Of a DNA stretch of 14,868 nt, positions 1 through 7,139 are shown piece after piece. The stretch is taken from assembly GCA_036825155.1 (NCBI GenBank), contig DAISYU010000080.1, positions 1-14,868 on the forward strand, written 5' to 3'. The notes beneath the pieces are model-generated. The model worked only from the letters and a program-made list of their open reading frames with translations. It was not told where the DNA came from and made no database searches. How positions within the stretch are numbered: position 1 is the first letter of the stretch; the number at the start of each line of letters is the position of its first letter. The stretch comes from DSAD01 sp036825155 (lineage in GTDB: Bacteria; Desulfobacterota; Desulfomonilia; UBA1062). A program made the translations under genes and the position numbers.

Positions 1-1241
1 CCCCGGTCTATGTCGGCCAGATGTGCAGTGATCTCGCGGATGGCATCTATGTTGTGCATCCCGTTGAACTTCTCCGAGTTCACGAGGACACCTTCCCCTT
101 CGTATGCGCATTCCATGGTCTTGCCATCGAGATCTTCCCCCTCGGGCTGTATGACCACGATGATGTCAAGATCGTATTTTTTGGCGAACTCGAAGTCTCT
201 CTGATCGTGGGATGGAACAGCCATGACTGCCCCGGTTCCGTAGTCGTACAGGACAAAGTTGGCAACGAATATGGGCATCCTGAATCCTGTCAGCGGATTT
301 ATGCAGTACCTTCCGGTAAAGACACCCTCTTTTTCGTACAGATCCGATGTGCGGGTGAAGGTGTCCACCATAAGGGTCTTGTCCACGAATGTCTTCACGG
401 CATCTTCCTGGCCTGTTCCTGCCGGCAGTGTCTTGACGAGGGGATGCTCCGGGGCAAGGCTCATGAATGTTGCACCGAACAGGGTGTCAGGCCGGGTGGT
501 GAATACCTCTATGTCGTCTGACGTCCCCTCGATCTGGAATCGGATAAGGGTCCCGGTGCTTCTGCCGATCCAGTTTCGCTGCATACTGAGCACGCGGTCG
601 GGCCATCCGTTCCTCAGCTTTTCGATGTTGTCCAGCAGTTCCTGCGCATACCGGGTGATCCTGAAAAACCACTGGTCATGTTCCTTGAGGAGGACCTGGG
701 TCCCGCATCGCCAGCACAGGCCTTCTTCCACCTGTTCGTTTGCCAGCACTGTCTTGCACTTCTCGCACCAGTTCAAAAATGTCCGGTCCTTGTATACCAG
801 GCCCTTGTTATACATCTGGATGAAGAAGAGCTGTTCCCACCGGTAATAATCCTGGTCGCAGGTGGCAAACTCTCTGTCCCAGTCATAACTGAATCCCATT
901 TTCTTAAGCTGGACTTCCATGTATTCAATGTTTTCATAGGTCCATTTCTTCGGATGAATCTTGCTCGCAATCGCCGCATTCTCCGCAGGCATGCCAAAGG
1001 CGTCCCAGCCCATGGGGTGCAGGACATTAAACCCGTTCATCCTCTTATATCTGGCTACCACATCTCCTATGGTGTAGTTCCGCACATGGCCCATGTGGAT
1101 ACGGCCGGATGGGTAGGGGAACATCTCGAGCAGGTAGTATTTCGGTTTGTTCGCATCAGCTTCGACCTTGAAGAGACTGGTTTCTTCCCAGATTTTCTGC
1201 CATTTGGATTCAATAGACTGTGGGTTGTAGTCCGTGGTCAT
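1..1241 (-). CDS. leuS: Leucyl-tRNA synthetase, N-terminal half (3' end outside window)
   Basis: Class I aminoacyl-tRNA synthetase that activates leucine and charges tRNA-Leu in the cytoplasm. The frame reads open from an ATG at 1241 to the window edge, giving 413 residues of a protein normally about 820-870 long. The class I signature HMGH is at residues 49-52. Four cysteines at 159, 162, 176 and 179 fit the zinc knuckle, and NWIGRSTG is at 223-230. The CP1 editing domain shows TTRPDT (248-253) and HDQRDFEF (345-352), with the invariant editing Asp at 349, so proofreading looks intact. The KMSKS loop and anticodon-binding domain lie off the left edge. The start is supported by a strong GGGAGG ribosome site about 6 bases upstream and by normal family N-terminal alignment. 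It is divergent from the PBP gene. The long plus-strand open frames here are its antisense shadows. Confidence 0.97.
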   Translation of the reverse strand, partial: MTTDYNPQSIESKWQKIWEETSLFKVEADANKPKYYLLEMFPYPSGRIHMGHVRNYTIGDVVARYKRMNGFNVLHPMGWDAFGMPAENAAIASKIHPKKWTYENIEYMEVQLKKMGFSYDWDREFATCDQDYYRWEQLFFIQMYNKGLVYKDRTFLNWCEKCKTVLANEQVEEGLCWRCGTQVLLKEHDQWFFRITRYAQELLDNIEKLRNGWPDRVLSMQRNWIGRSTGTLIRFQIEGTSDDIEVFTTRPDTLFGATFMSLAPEHPLVKTLPAGTGQEDAVKTFVDKTLMVDTFTRTSDLYEKEGVFTGRYCINPLTGFRMPIFVANFVLYDYGTGAVMAVPSHDQRDFEFAKKYDLDIIVVIQPEGEDLDGKTMECAYEGEGVLVNSEKFNGMHNIDAIREITAHLADIDR

Positions 1242-1274
1242 CTTTCCCTCCCAGTAAATAGTGGTTGCATCATT

Positions 1275-1283
1275 ATCATATCA
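1275..1283 (-). promoter_or_regulatory. Possible extended -10 promoter for leuS
   Basis: On the minus strand this reads TGATATGAT, a match to the extended -10 form TGnTATAAT with one change. It would start transcription near 1268, leaving a leader of roughly 27 bases that contains the GGGAGG ribosome site of leuS. No good -35 hexamer lies 16-18 bases upstream, so the call rests on the extended -10 alone. No T-box leader is visible between here and leuS. Confidence 0.3.
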
Positions 1284-1399
1284 CCTCGTTGGTAGTCCAG
1301 TATGGTATTTAAGGATTACAGACATGTATGGATCCCGTTACATGGTCTGCTGCTTCGTGATGAGAGCTAAAACATCTTAAAATGAGGCGGTTTTTCCGT

Positions 1400-1422
1400 A
1401 ATAAGCAGGGTTTCCGCTTATT
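1400..1422. repeat. Inverted repeat in the leuS/PBP divergent spacer
   Basis: AATAAGC at 1400-1406 and GCTTATT at 1416-1422 are perfect 7-base inverted arms separated by 9 bases. The element lies just upstream of the putative PBP promoter and has no T-run typical of an intrinsic terminator for either flanking gene. A protein-binding operator is possible; chance cannot be excluded for so short a repeat. Confidence 0.4.
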
Positions 1423-1427
1423 TCTCC

Positions 1428-1455
1428 TTGCAATTCATGTCCATATTGATATGTA
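1428..1455 (+). promoter_or_regulatory. Possible promoter for the PBP/LysM pair
   Basis: TTGCAA (1428-1433) and TATGTA (1450-1455) are spaced by 16 bases and resemble sigma70 -35/-10 elements. Transcription would begin around 1462-1463, only three or four bases before the PBP start at 1466. That would give a nearly leaderless mRNA, which fits the lack of a recognisable ribosome site there. Both hexamers are imperfect, so this is tentative. Confidence 0.3.
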
Positions 1456-1465
1456 TGTGTAGACT

Positions 1466-3751
1466 ATGAGATGGTTCAAGTTTGTTATTGGTATTGTTGT
1501 CATCTGTTGTCTTGCAGGTGCGCTGTGGTCCTACTGGTTTATTTTCCGCGGGCTCCCTTCCATCAATGAGCTGAAGAATGTGGCGCCCACCAAGCTCAGC
1601 AAGGTAATAGCCGCTGATGGAAGTACCATGGCATACTTTCCTCCGGAAGGAATGATCATCCTGAACGGCCAGGACGTTTCCCCCAGGTTTAAACAGGCAT
1701 TCATCTCGGCAGAGGATGCCACGTTCTATAAACACGCAGGCCTCGATCTCAAGAGGATCTTCTCTGCCCTGATGGCCGACATCCGTGCAGCCTCATATGT
1801 CCAGGGGGCATCGACGATTACGCAGCAGGTTGTGCGTTCGTATCTTCTCAGCCGGAAAAAAACCATAACGAGGAAGCTCAAGGAGATCTTCCTTGCCCTA
1901 AGGATCGAGAAAACTCTGTCCAAGGATCAGATCCTCAATCTCTACCTTGACCGTCTCTATCTGGGAAGCGGAGCATACGGCGTGGGCGCAGCTGCCTTGA
2001 GGTACTTCGGAAAAGAGTGCAGGGAACTGACACTGGCGGAAATGTCGTTCATCGCAGGGCTTGCCCCGGCGCCGGCCCGGTATTCACCGCTGAACAATTT
2101 CCCTGCAGCAAAGATACGGCAGAAATATGTTCTTACCCGCATGACCCAGGAAGGCTACATTACCGATGCCGAGGCATCCGACGCATTCACCGAACCATTG
2201 AGGATAACCGCCCAGTCGGTTGCCCTCTTTACTCAATACCCCTATGTCTCTGATTATGTGAAGACACTGGTGACGCAGAGATTCGGTGAGGCAATATTCG
2301 ATAAGGGTGTGAATATTCAGGCCTCCATTTCTCCACAACTCCAGACTGCCGCAAGACAGGCAGTGAGAAAAGGCATTATCGATCTCGAGATGAGACAGGG
2401 CATATACCGGGGTGCCGAGAAGGGTGTCAGCCCGACGCAGAAGGAACGGATGTTCGCCTTTCAGGAGAATCAGATCGCCTGGAGGGGCCTTGAGCTCTAT
2501 GAGCTCTACTGGGCCGAGGTGGTTAATATTTCACCCCTGATTGTTGATATCGGAGAGAAAAACGTCACACTCGGTGCGGAGAGTTTTGACTGGGTAAACC
2601 CAAAAGGCACATGGAATCCCGGGGAGGTCCTCGAGATCTCAGATGTGATCCGCATCTGTTATACCCCCAAAGGATTTGTTCTCTCGCAGGAGCCGCGTGT
2701 TCAGGCAGCCCTGGTGGCCTTTGATCTGGAAAATTCCAAGGTTCTTTCTGTAGTGGGGGGATTTGACTATACCCAGAGCCAATTCAACAGGGCCATTTAT
2801 GCAAAGCGGCAGAGTGGTTCTGCAATAAAACCGTTTATCTATGCAGCTGCGATTGACAAGGGCCTCACCCCTGCCACCATTATCTTCGACACCCCGATTA
2901 CCTATAAGTCCGAAGAGGACGAAGAGACGTGGAGGCCGAAGAACTATGAAGACAAATTCTACGGCCCCACCACACTGAGAACCGGCCTGGTGTTGTCTCG
3001 CAACGTAGTCACCGTAAAGATTCTCAAGGATATCGGGCTCGGCTATACCATAGGATACCTGGATCGCTTCGATCTGGGAACGGCATTGCCCAGGGATCTT
3101 TCGCTGGCATTGGGCTCCGGTGTTCTGACCCCCTATAATCTCTTAAAGGCATATGCGACATTTGCTACGTACGGAGTACGTTTTGATCCGCATCTGATCG
3201 ACTACATAACACAGATCGACGTGGGCCCTATCTTTACGGCAAAGAACGACCGGATTATGGGTGAGGAACCTGATGCAGGTGCTAAGAAACAGGTGATGTC
3301 GGAACAGACGGCATACATCATTACAAATATACTCGACGAGGTGGTGCAGGACGGGACCGGCTGGCGTGCCCGTGCCCTCAAAAGGCCGGTAGCCGGCAAG
3401 ACGGGAACCAGTGACGACAACAGGGACGCATGGTTTGTCGGTTATACCCCGGAGATCCTGTGCGGGGTATGGGTAGGCTATGACGACATGATACCATTGG
3501 GAGAGAACGAGACCGGAAGCAGGGCTGCATGTCCCATCTTTGTGGACTTCATGGAGGTTGCCCTCAAGGACAGGCCTGTGCATGATTTCAGGGTGCCTGA
3601 CGGGATCGTGTTTGCCAGGGTTGACACACGGACCGGCAGGCTTGCCAATGAGAGATCAAAAAATGTTCGGTTTGAGTGTTTCAAGGAAGGCAACCTGCCG
3701 CCGAAAGAACAATCCGGATACGACGAGCTTCTGCTCAAGGAGGTCTATTGA
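1466..3751 (+). CDS. mrcA: Class A penicillin-binding protein (PBP1A family)
   Basis: Bifunctional peptidoglycan synthase that polymerises lipid II into glycan strands and crosslinks the stem peptides on the outer face of the inner membrane. It has 761 residues. There is a short cytoplasmic start and one membrane anchor (about 5-28). The GT51 glycosyltransferase domain carries the catalytic motif EDATFYKHAG (83-92), GASTITQQ (114-121), the RKLKE region (136-140) and the LYLGSGAYGVGAA region (164-176). An OB-like insert lies around 340-400. The transpeptidase domain has SxxK at S452-K455, SRN at 511-513 and KTGT at 645-648. All key residues for both reactions are present. The start is fixed by an in-frame TAG at 1460, yet no Shine-Dalgarno is evident. 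The stop TGA shares one base with the ATG of the next gene, so the two are probably co-transcribed and coupled. Confidence 0.95.
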   Translation: MRWFKFVIGIVVICCLAGALWSYWFIFRGLPSINELKNVAPTKLSKVIAADGSTMAYFPPEGMIILNGQDVSPRFKQAFISAEDATFYKHAGLDLKRIFSALMADIRAASYVQGASTITQQVVRSYLLSRKKTITRKLKEIFLALRIEKTLSKDQILNLYLDRLYLGSGAYGVGAAALRYFGKECRELTLAEMSFIAGLAPAPARYSPLNNFPAAKIRQKYVLTRMTQEGYITDAEASDAFTEPLRITAQSVALFTQYPYVSDYVKTLVTQRFGEAIFDKGVNIQASISPQLQTAARQAVRKGIIDLEMRQGIYRGAEKGVSPTQKERMFAFQENQIAWRGLELYELYWAEVVNISPLIVDIGEKNVTLGAESFDWVNPKGTWNPGEVLEISDVIRICYTPKGFVLSQEPRVQAALVAFDLENSKVLSVVGGFDYTQSQFNRAIYAKRQSGSAIKPFIYAAAIDKGLTPATIIFDTPITYKSEEDEETWRPKNYEDKFYGPTTLRTGLVLSRNVVTVKILKDIGLGYTIGYLDRFDLGTALPRDLSLALGSGVLTPYNLLKAYATFATYGVRFDPHLIDYITQIDVGPIFTAKNDRIMGEEPDAGAKKQVMSEQTAYIITNILDEVVQDGTGWRARALKRPVAGKTGTSDDNRDAWFVGYTPEILCGVWVGYDDMIPLGENETGSRAACPIFVDFMEVALKDRPVHDFRVPDGIVFARVDTRTGRLANERSKNVRFECFKEGNLPPKEQSGYDELLLKEVY

Positions 3752-5607
3752 TGAAAAAAGCAGGGACCTTTCTCATCGTAGCGATGATTCTCTTTCCTCT
3801 TAGCGGGTTTGCCGAAGATATAACGCTGGTGAAGCGTGCCAAACGTGTGGAGAGCCTCCAATCGACTCCTTACAAGGTGCAGGAAGGAGACACCCTCTGG
3901 AAGATTTTCCTGAAGGACTTCGAGGCAAAGAGCGAAGATATGCCCTATCTCTACAAGCAATTCAGAGAGCTCAATCCCCGGATCAAGGATCTGAACCATA
4001 TCCGTGCAGGACAGAAGGTCATCATTCCCCGCATGCCGCAGCAGGGGCAGGAGATGTCCGTGAAGGCTGCTTCACCTGAAGTCTTTGTGATGAAACGGGG
4101 GCAGCACCTTGCCATGGTGCTCAGAGAGATCTACGGCCTTCCCGACAGGCTTATCTTCAATGAATATCTCAACCTGATCAAAGAGCTGAATCCAGAGATA
4201 GAAGATTTGAATCACGTGGAGCCCGGTCAGAAGATAAAGATGCCGAGGATGGATGAGGTCATCGGTGCTGCCAAGCGGGCGGAAAAGCAAGTGGTGGCTG
4301 TCAAAACAGACGAACAGCAGGAGCCTGAAGAATCAAAAGAAGAGACCATCTCCCCCGGGGAAAAGGAGATCAGCACTGTACAAAAAGAACCCCTGGAAGA
4401 AGAACCTGAGACCAGCGAGGTCGTGATTGTCGAGTCACCGGAGATACAGGAGGACCTGAAACCCGAAGAGACCAAAGAAGTCGAGGTTGCCCCGGTTGAG
4501 CCGGAAAAGATCAAAGAGATGCCGGTAGAAAAGGCCGCCAGGGTGGAGCGTGAAGTATCACAGCCGGCACCTCAGGTTGCTCAGCAGGAAGCACAAACAC
4601 AGGCCCCGGTCGTGAAAGAGAGCAGGGGTGAAGACGAGAAAAAGCAGCGTGCAACGCGTCTCGTACGAAATACCCTGATGCCGGCGTTGACCCAGATGGG
4701 GGGCAGCCGGAAAGACGAAGGCACCTACTTCATGCCCATGGCGGGGGGAAGCAGCATCTCCATCGATGCGAGCGAGATTCCCGTTATGGAACTCGATACC
4801 GGGAGACGGGTCATCCTTGATGTAAACAACAAGATCTCCCCCGAGGTGAAAGACCTGCTCGAAAAGACGTTTCCCGCCTGCAGGATAATATCCGGCCCGG
4901 TGAATGACCTTGAAGAGGTGATGGACCAGGTCTTGAGTGTTTCAGGTTACTTCTCCATCAACAAGGATCCCGGCCCGCTGCTCGTGGGAGAGGAGGAAAA
5001 GGTACGGTTCTTCGGCAAGTGGATCGTGTACAAGGATTACTCCCGGCACAACGTGTTTGTCGTGAACATCCTCTCCGATAAGGACAAACGAACCCCCAAG
5101 ACGATTCAGGACTATGCGTCCCGCTTCGGCATAGATCTCATAGAATTAGGGGGTGAGGAGACTGACTCTGTTCCTCAGGGAAAGGATCTTGTCAAGAAAT
5201 TGGACCATTCCTATACCGCCCTGTTCGATGAATTGGGCGTTTCCTATGATACGGACAAGGTGCTCGATCTCATCTCCCTCGATGCGCTCAAGATCACCTA
5301 CAAGGCTCCCCTTTTAGTGAACCGTGTTGTCTTCACCGACGACCTGCCAGACGATACCATGTCAGACCTGCTGAAACAGAAAGGCTACCGGGTGATCCAT
5401 ACAAAGAGCACGACGCTCAAAGAGGTCCTTGATGCAGTTGAGGTCGCTCCTGAAGGACCTCCTGTCAGGATAACGGTTGCACAGAGCAGATCAGAGCTCG
5501 AACTGCCTGCCTTGAAGGTCGGGGACAGCATCATCCTGGAGAGGGGCATTGATCGTGATATCGCAAACTACCTCGTGTCCCAGGGCAGTCACATCCTGGC
5601 ATGGTAG
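3751..5607 (+). CDS. Secreted protein with two LysM-like repeats and unassigned C-terminal region
   Basis: 618 residues. The start at 3751 is chosen over upstream in-frame codons because AAGGAGG sits 7 bases before it and a clean signal peptide follows (MKK, hydrophobic core, cleavage predicted after Ala21). Two LysM-like modules lie at about 41-93 (YKVQEGDTLW ... GQKVIIP) and 111-165 (FVMKRGQHLA ... GQKIKMP). Each is about 53-55 residues, longer than the usual 44-50, because of an insertion around the middle helix; both share an 'ELNPxIxDLNH' segment. A Glu/Pro/Lys-rich, probably disordered linker spans about 166-300. Residues 300-618 form a mixed alpha/beta region that I do not recognise. 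LysM modules bind the N-acetylglucosamine parts of peptidoglycan, and coupling to the PBP suggests a periplasmic partner in cell-wall assembly (inference). It ends 34 bases before a convergent gene, with no clear terminator between. Confidence 0.85.
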   Translation: MKKAGTFLIVAMILFPLSGFAEDITLVKRAKRVESLQSTPYKVQEGDTLWKIFLKDFEAKSEDMPYLYKQFRELNPRIKDLNHIRAGQKVIIPRMPQQGQEMSVKAASPEVFVMKRGQHLAMVLREIYGLPDRLIFNEYLNLIKELNPEIEDLNHVEPGQKIKMPRMDEVIGAAKRAEKQVVAVKTDEQQEPEESKEETISPGEKEISTVQKEPLEEEPETSEVVIVESPEIQEDLKPEETKEVEVAPVEPEKIKEMPVEKAARVEREVSQPAPQVAQQEAQTQAPVVKESRGEDEKKQRATRLVRNTLMPALTQMGGSRKDEGTYFMPMAGGSSISIDASEIPVMELDTGRRVILDVNNKISPEVKDLLEKTFPACRIISGPVNDLEEVMDQVLSVSGYFSINKDPGPLLVGEEEKVRFFGKWIVYKDYSRHNVFVVNILSDKDKRTPKTIQDYASRFGIDLIELGGEETDSVPQGKDLVKKLDHSYTALFDELGVSYDTDKVLDLISLDALKITYKAPLLVNRVVFTDDLPDDTMSDLLKQKGYRVIHTKSTTLKEVLDAVEVAPEGPPVRITVAQSRSELELPALKVGDSIILERGIDRDIANYLVSQGSHILAW

Positions 5608-5641
5608 TTTCTTGAGTTTTTCCCCGGAACCGGCCGTATGT

Positions 5642-7009
5642 TCATTTTCTGCCAAGAGCAGCTGAAATGAAACACCCGCCGTCTCCCGAGCTGGAAGATG
5701 GTTCCTCCGTGGTGGTGAAGGTCCAGGTATAATCCGTATCATAGCTGATACCGTAGGCGAACCGGTCTTCAATATCCGTGCCCAGGCGTGCCGTATAGGT
5801 GGTGGCATAGTCGAGGTCGGTATCCGGGGTGAATACGGCGAATGCACCGCTTTCATAGCTGATGGTGCCCGATACCGGGGTGCTTCCGTCAGTGATCGTA
5901 AAGGTGGCTGAGGTTATGGTGTCGGGATCCATCTCCGTCGAGAACATGGCCATGATGTTTGAGTCAATGGCGACGCCTGTTGCGTCACCGACAGGACTCG
6001 TGGCACATACCAGAGGATACCGCTCGTCATCTACCAGGACAAGGCTGACAAAGGTCCCCCCGTTTCCCACGGTAAAGATATCTCGCATGGAAGTCCCTGA
6101 TATGCCGAGCAGGGGGGCAGGACTTGAAGGGCTTATGAGGTCCGACTGCGAGGACCAGGCGCTTCCATCGAAGTGGAAGATCGTGCCGTAGCCTGACACC
6201 TGCCCCACAGCATATATGTTGCAGGCAGATGCACCCCATACTTCATTGAGAACGATGGAGGGCGACAGCTCGCTTGAGAGGAGAACCCATATGTCTCCGT
6301 TGTACCAGATGATGGTCCCTTCCTCCCCCACGGCAAAGACTGAATTTGCCGCATAGCCCCAGATGCCATTCAGGCTGATATCCTGCGTGGTGGTCGTCTC
6401 GAATTGCGCCCAGGTACTCCCGTCATAGTGGAGCAGGGTGAAGAAGTCTCCCACAACAAATACGTCGGTTGCGGAGCTGCCCCAGACGGCATTGAGGCTA
6501 TAGCTTGTTCCGCTGGTCTGTGGCGTCCAGGTGTCTCCGTCATAGTGCAGGATGGTGCCGGTGTCTCCCACGGCAAAGACATTGTCTGCGGAGCTGCCCC
6601 ATATGGCGTTGAGGTTGGCCCCCGCAGTGTTCTGTTGTGTCCAGCTAGTGCCGTTGTAGTGGATGATGGTTTCATTATCTCCCGCAGCGAAGACATCGCT
6701 TCCAGAGGTCCCCCACACCCCGTTCAGATTGTAGATGGTCCCGCTGGTCTGTGGTGTCCAGGTGCTGCCGTCTTGGTAGATGATGGTGCCGAATTCACCC
6801 ACGCAGAAGATCTCGGTAGTAATGTTGTCGGGCCATGAACCAGCTGTGATGGATGAGGTGGTCCATACAGCAGTGAGATTCTGGGGAGTAGGTATATCAC
6901 TCGGGTCCGTCTGTATCCATTGCTGCGCAAGGATTGCTTGGGGTATTAGCAGGATAAGGGCAAAGAAGATGAGACCCCAAGTCCATTTGCCAGAGAAGTT
7001 ATTCATCAT
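5642..7009 (-). CDS. Secreted beta-propeller and Ig-like (Big_5/SbsA-type) protein with C-terminal CFI-like box
   Basis: 455 residues, function unknown. A signal peptide spans about 1-28 (hydrophobic core WGLIFFALILLIPQAILA). Seven repeats of about 38-45 residues begin at 45, 95, 133, 172, 213, 254 and 300. They follow the pattern LNAVWG..x..VFAVGDxGTIxHYDGxxW and are consistent with a seven-bladed propeller. Residues about 331-433 resemble the Ig-like Big_5 domain (SPVGDATGVAIDSNIMAMFS ... YTWTFTTT). A Ser-rich linker then leads to GGCFISAALGRK at the extreme C terminus, similar to the CFI box (GGGCFIATAAYG) seen near the ends of many exported deltaproteobacterial proteins, but without the usual downstream tail. 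The start is supported by an AAGGAAGG site just upstream; the second of two adjacent ATGs is equally possible. It is probably monocistronic and exported. No ligand or partner can be deduced. Confidence 0.85.
   Translation of the reverse strand: MMNNFSGKWTWGLIFFALILLIPQAILAQQWIQTDPSDIPTPQNLTAVWTTSSITAGSWPDNITTEIFCVGEFGTIIYQDGSTWTPQTSGTIYNLNGVWGTSGSDVFAAGDNETIIHYNGTSWTQQNTAGANLNAIWGSSADNVFAVGDTGTILHYDGDTWTPQTSGTSYSLNAVWGSSATDVFVVGDFFTLLHYDGSTWAQFETTTTQDISLNGIWGYAANSVFAVGEEGTIIWYNGDIWVLLSSELSPSIVLNEVWGASACNIYAVGQVSGYGTIFHFDGSAWSSQSDLISPSSPAPLLGISGTSMRDIFTVGNGGTFVSLVLVDDERYPLVCATSPVGDATGVAIDSNIMAMFSTEMDPDTITSATFTITDGSTPVSGTISYESGAFAVFTPDTDLDYATTYTARLGTDIEDRFAYGISYDTDYTWTFTTTEEPSSSSGDGGCFISAALGRK
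6050..6877 (-). repeat. Seven tandem propeller-blade repeats within the secreted protein gene
   Basis: The DNA encodes seven degenerate repeat units of roughly 115-150 bases. Some blocks remain very similar in sequence, for example the segment containing ccgctggtctgtgg at about 6508 and again at about 6739. The units thus arose by internal duplication and at least some exchange may be recent. Blades 2-5 are the best conserved; blades 1 and 7 are the most diverged. Confidence 0.75.
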
Positions 7010-7076
7010 CGCACCTTCCTTCTGACGTGCCGCGGGTATGCAAGGCCCCGGCAGTCACAAAGCATAGCATGACTAT

Positions 7077-7105
7077 ACTATAAAGATCTGCTTACGTGAT
7101 TTCAA
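7077..7105 (-). promoter_or_regulatory. sigma70-type promoter for the propeller protein gene
   Basis: On the minus strand TTGAAA (7105-7100) and TATAGT (7082-7077) are separated by exactly 17 bases, close to the sigma70 consensus. A second TATAGT overlaps at 7077-7072. The predicted start is near 7070, giving an untranslated leader of about 60 bases before the ATG at 7009. It indicates that this gene can be transcribed independently of mltD, which ends at 7140. Confidence 0.6.
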
Positions 7106-7139
7106 ATAGAATCTGGACTGACAGAGATGTTCCCTGCCC

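Noticed and set aside
21..1295. Three long plus-strand open frames (about 21-521, 259-846, 678-1295)
   Set aside because: They lie antisense to leuS, whose minus-strand translation shows full class I synthetase and editing motifs. Their own products show no recognisable domains.
1242..1465. T-box or other tRNA-sensing leader upstream of leuS
   Set aside because: No AGGGTGG...ACCGCG-type antiterminator motif or terminator is present, and the predicted leader is very short.
5608..5641. Bidirectional terminator between the convergent LysM and propeller genes
   Set aside because: Only a 4-base CCGG self-complementary stem with a 2-base loop is present, too small to support a terminator call.
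5491..5856. Minus-strand open frame overlapping the end of the propeller protein gene, considered as a frameshifted tail
   Set aside because: Its translation past 5642 shows no CFI-box tail or membrane segment, so it does not look like a lost C terminus.
6050..6877. CRISPR-like or non-coding tandem repeat array
   Set aside because: The repeats are in frame, degenerate at the DNA level and conserved at the protein level as propeller blades.
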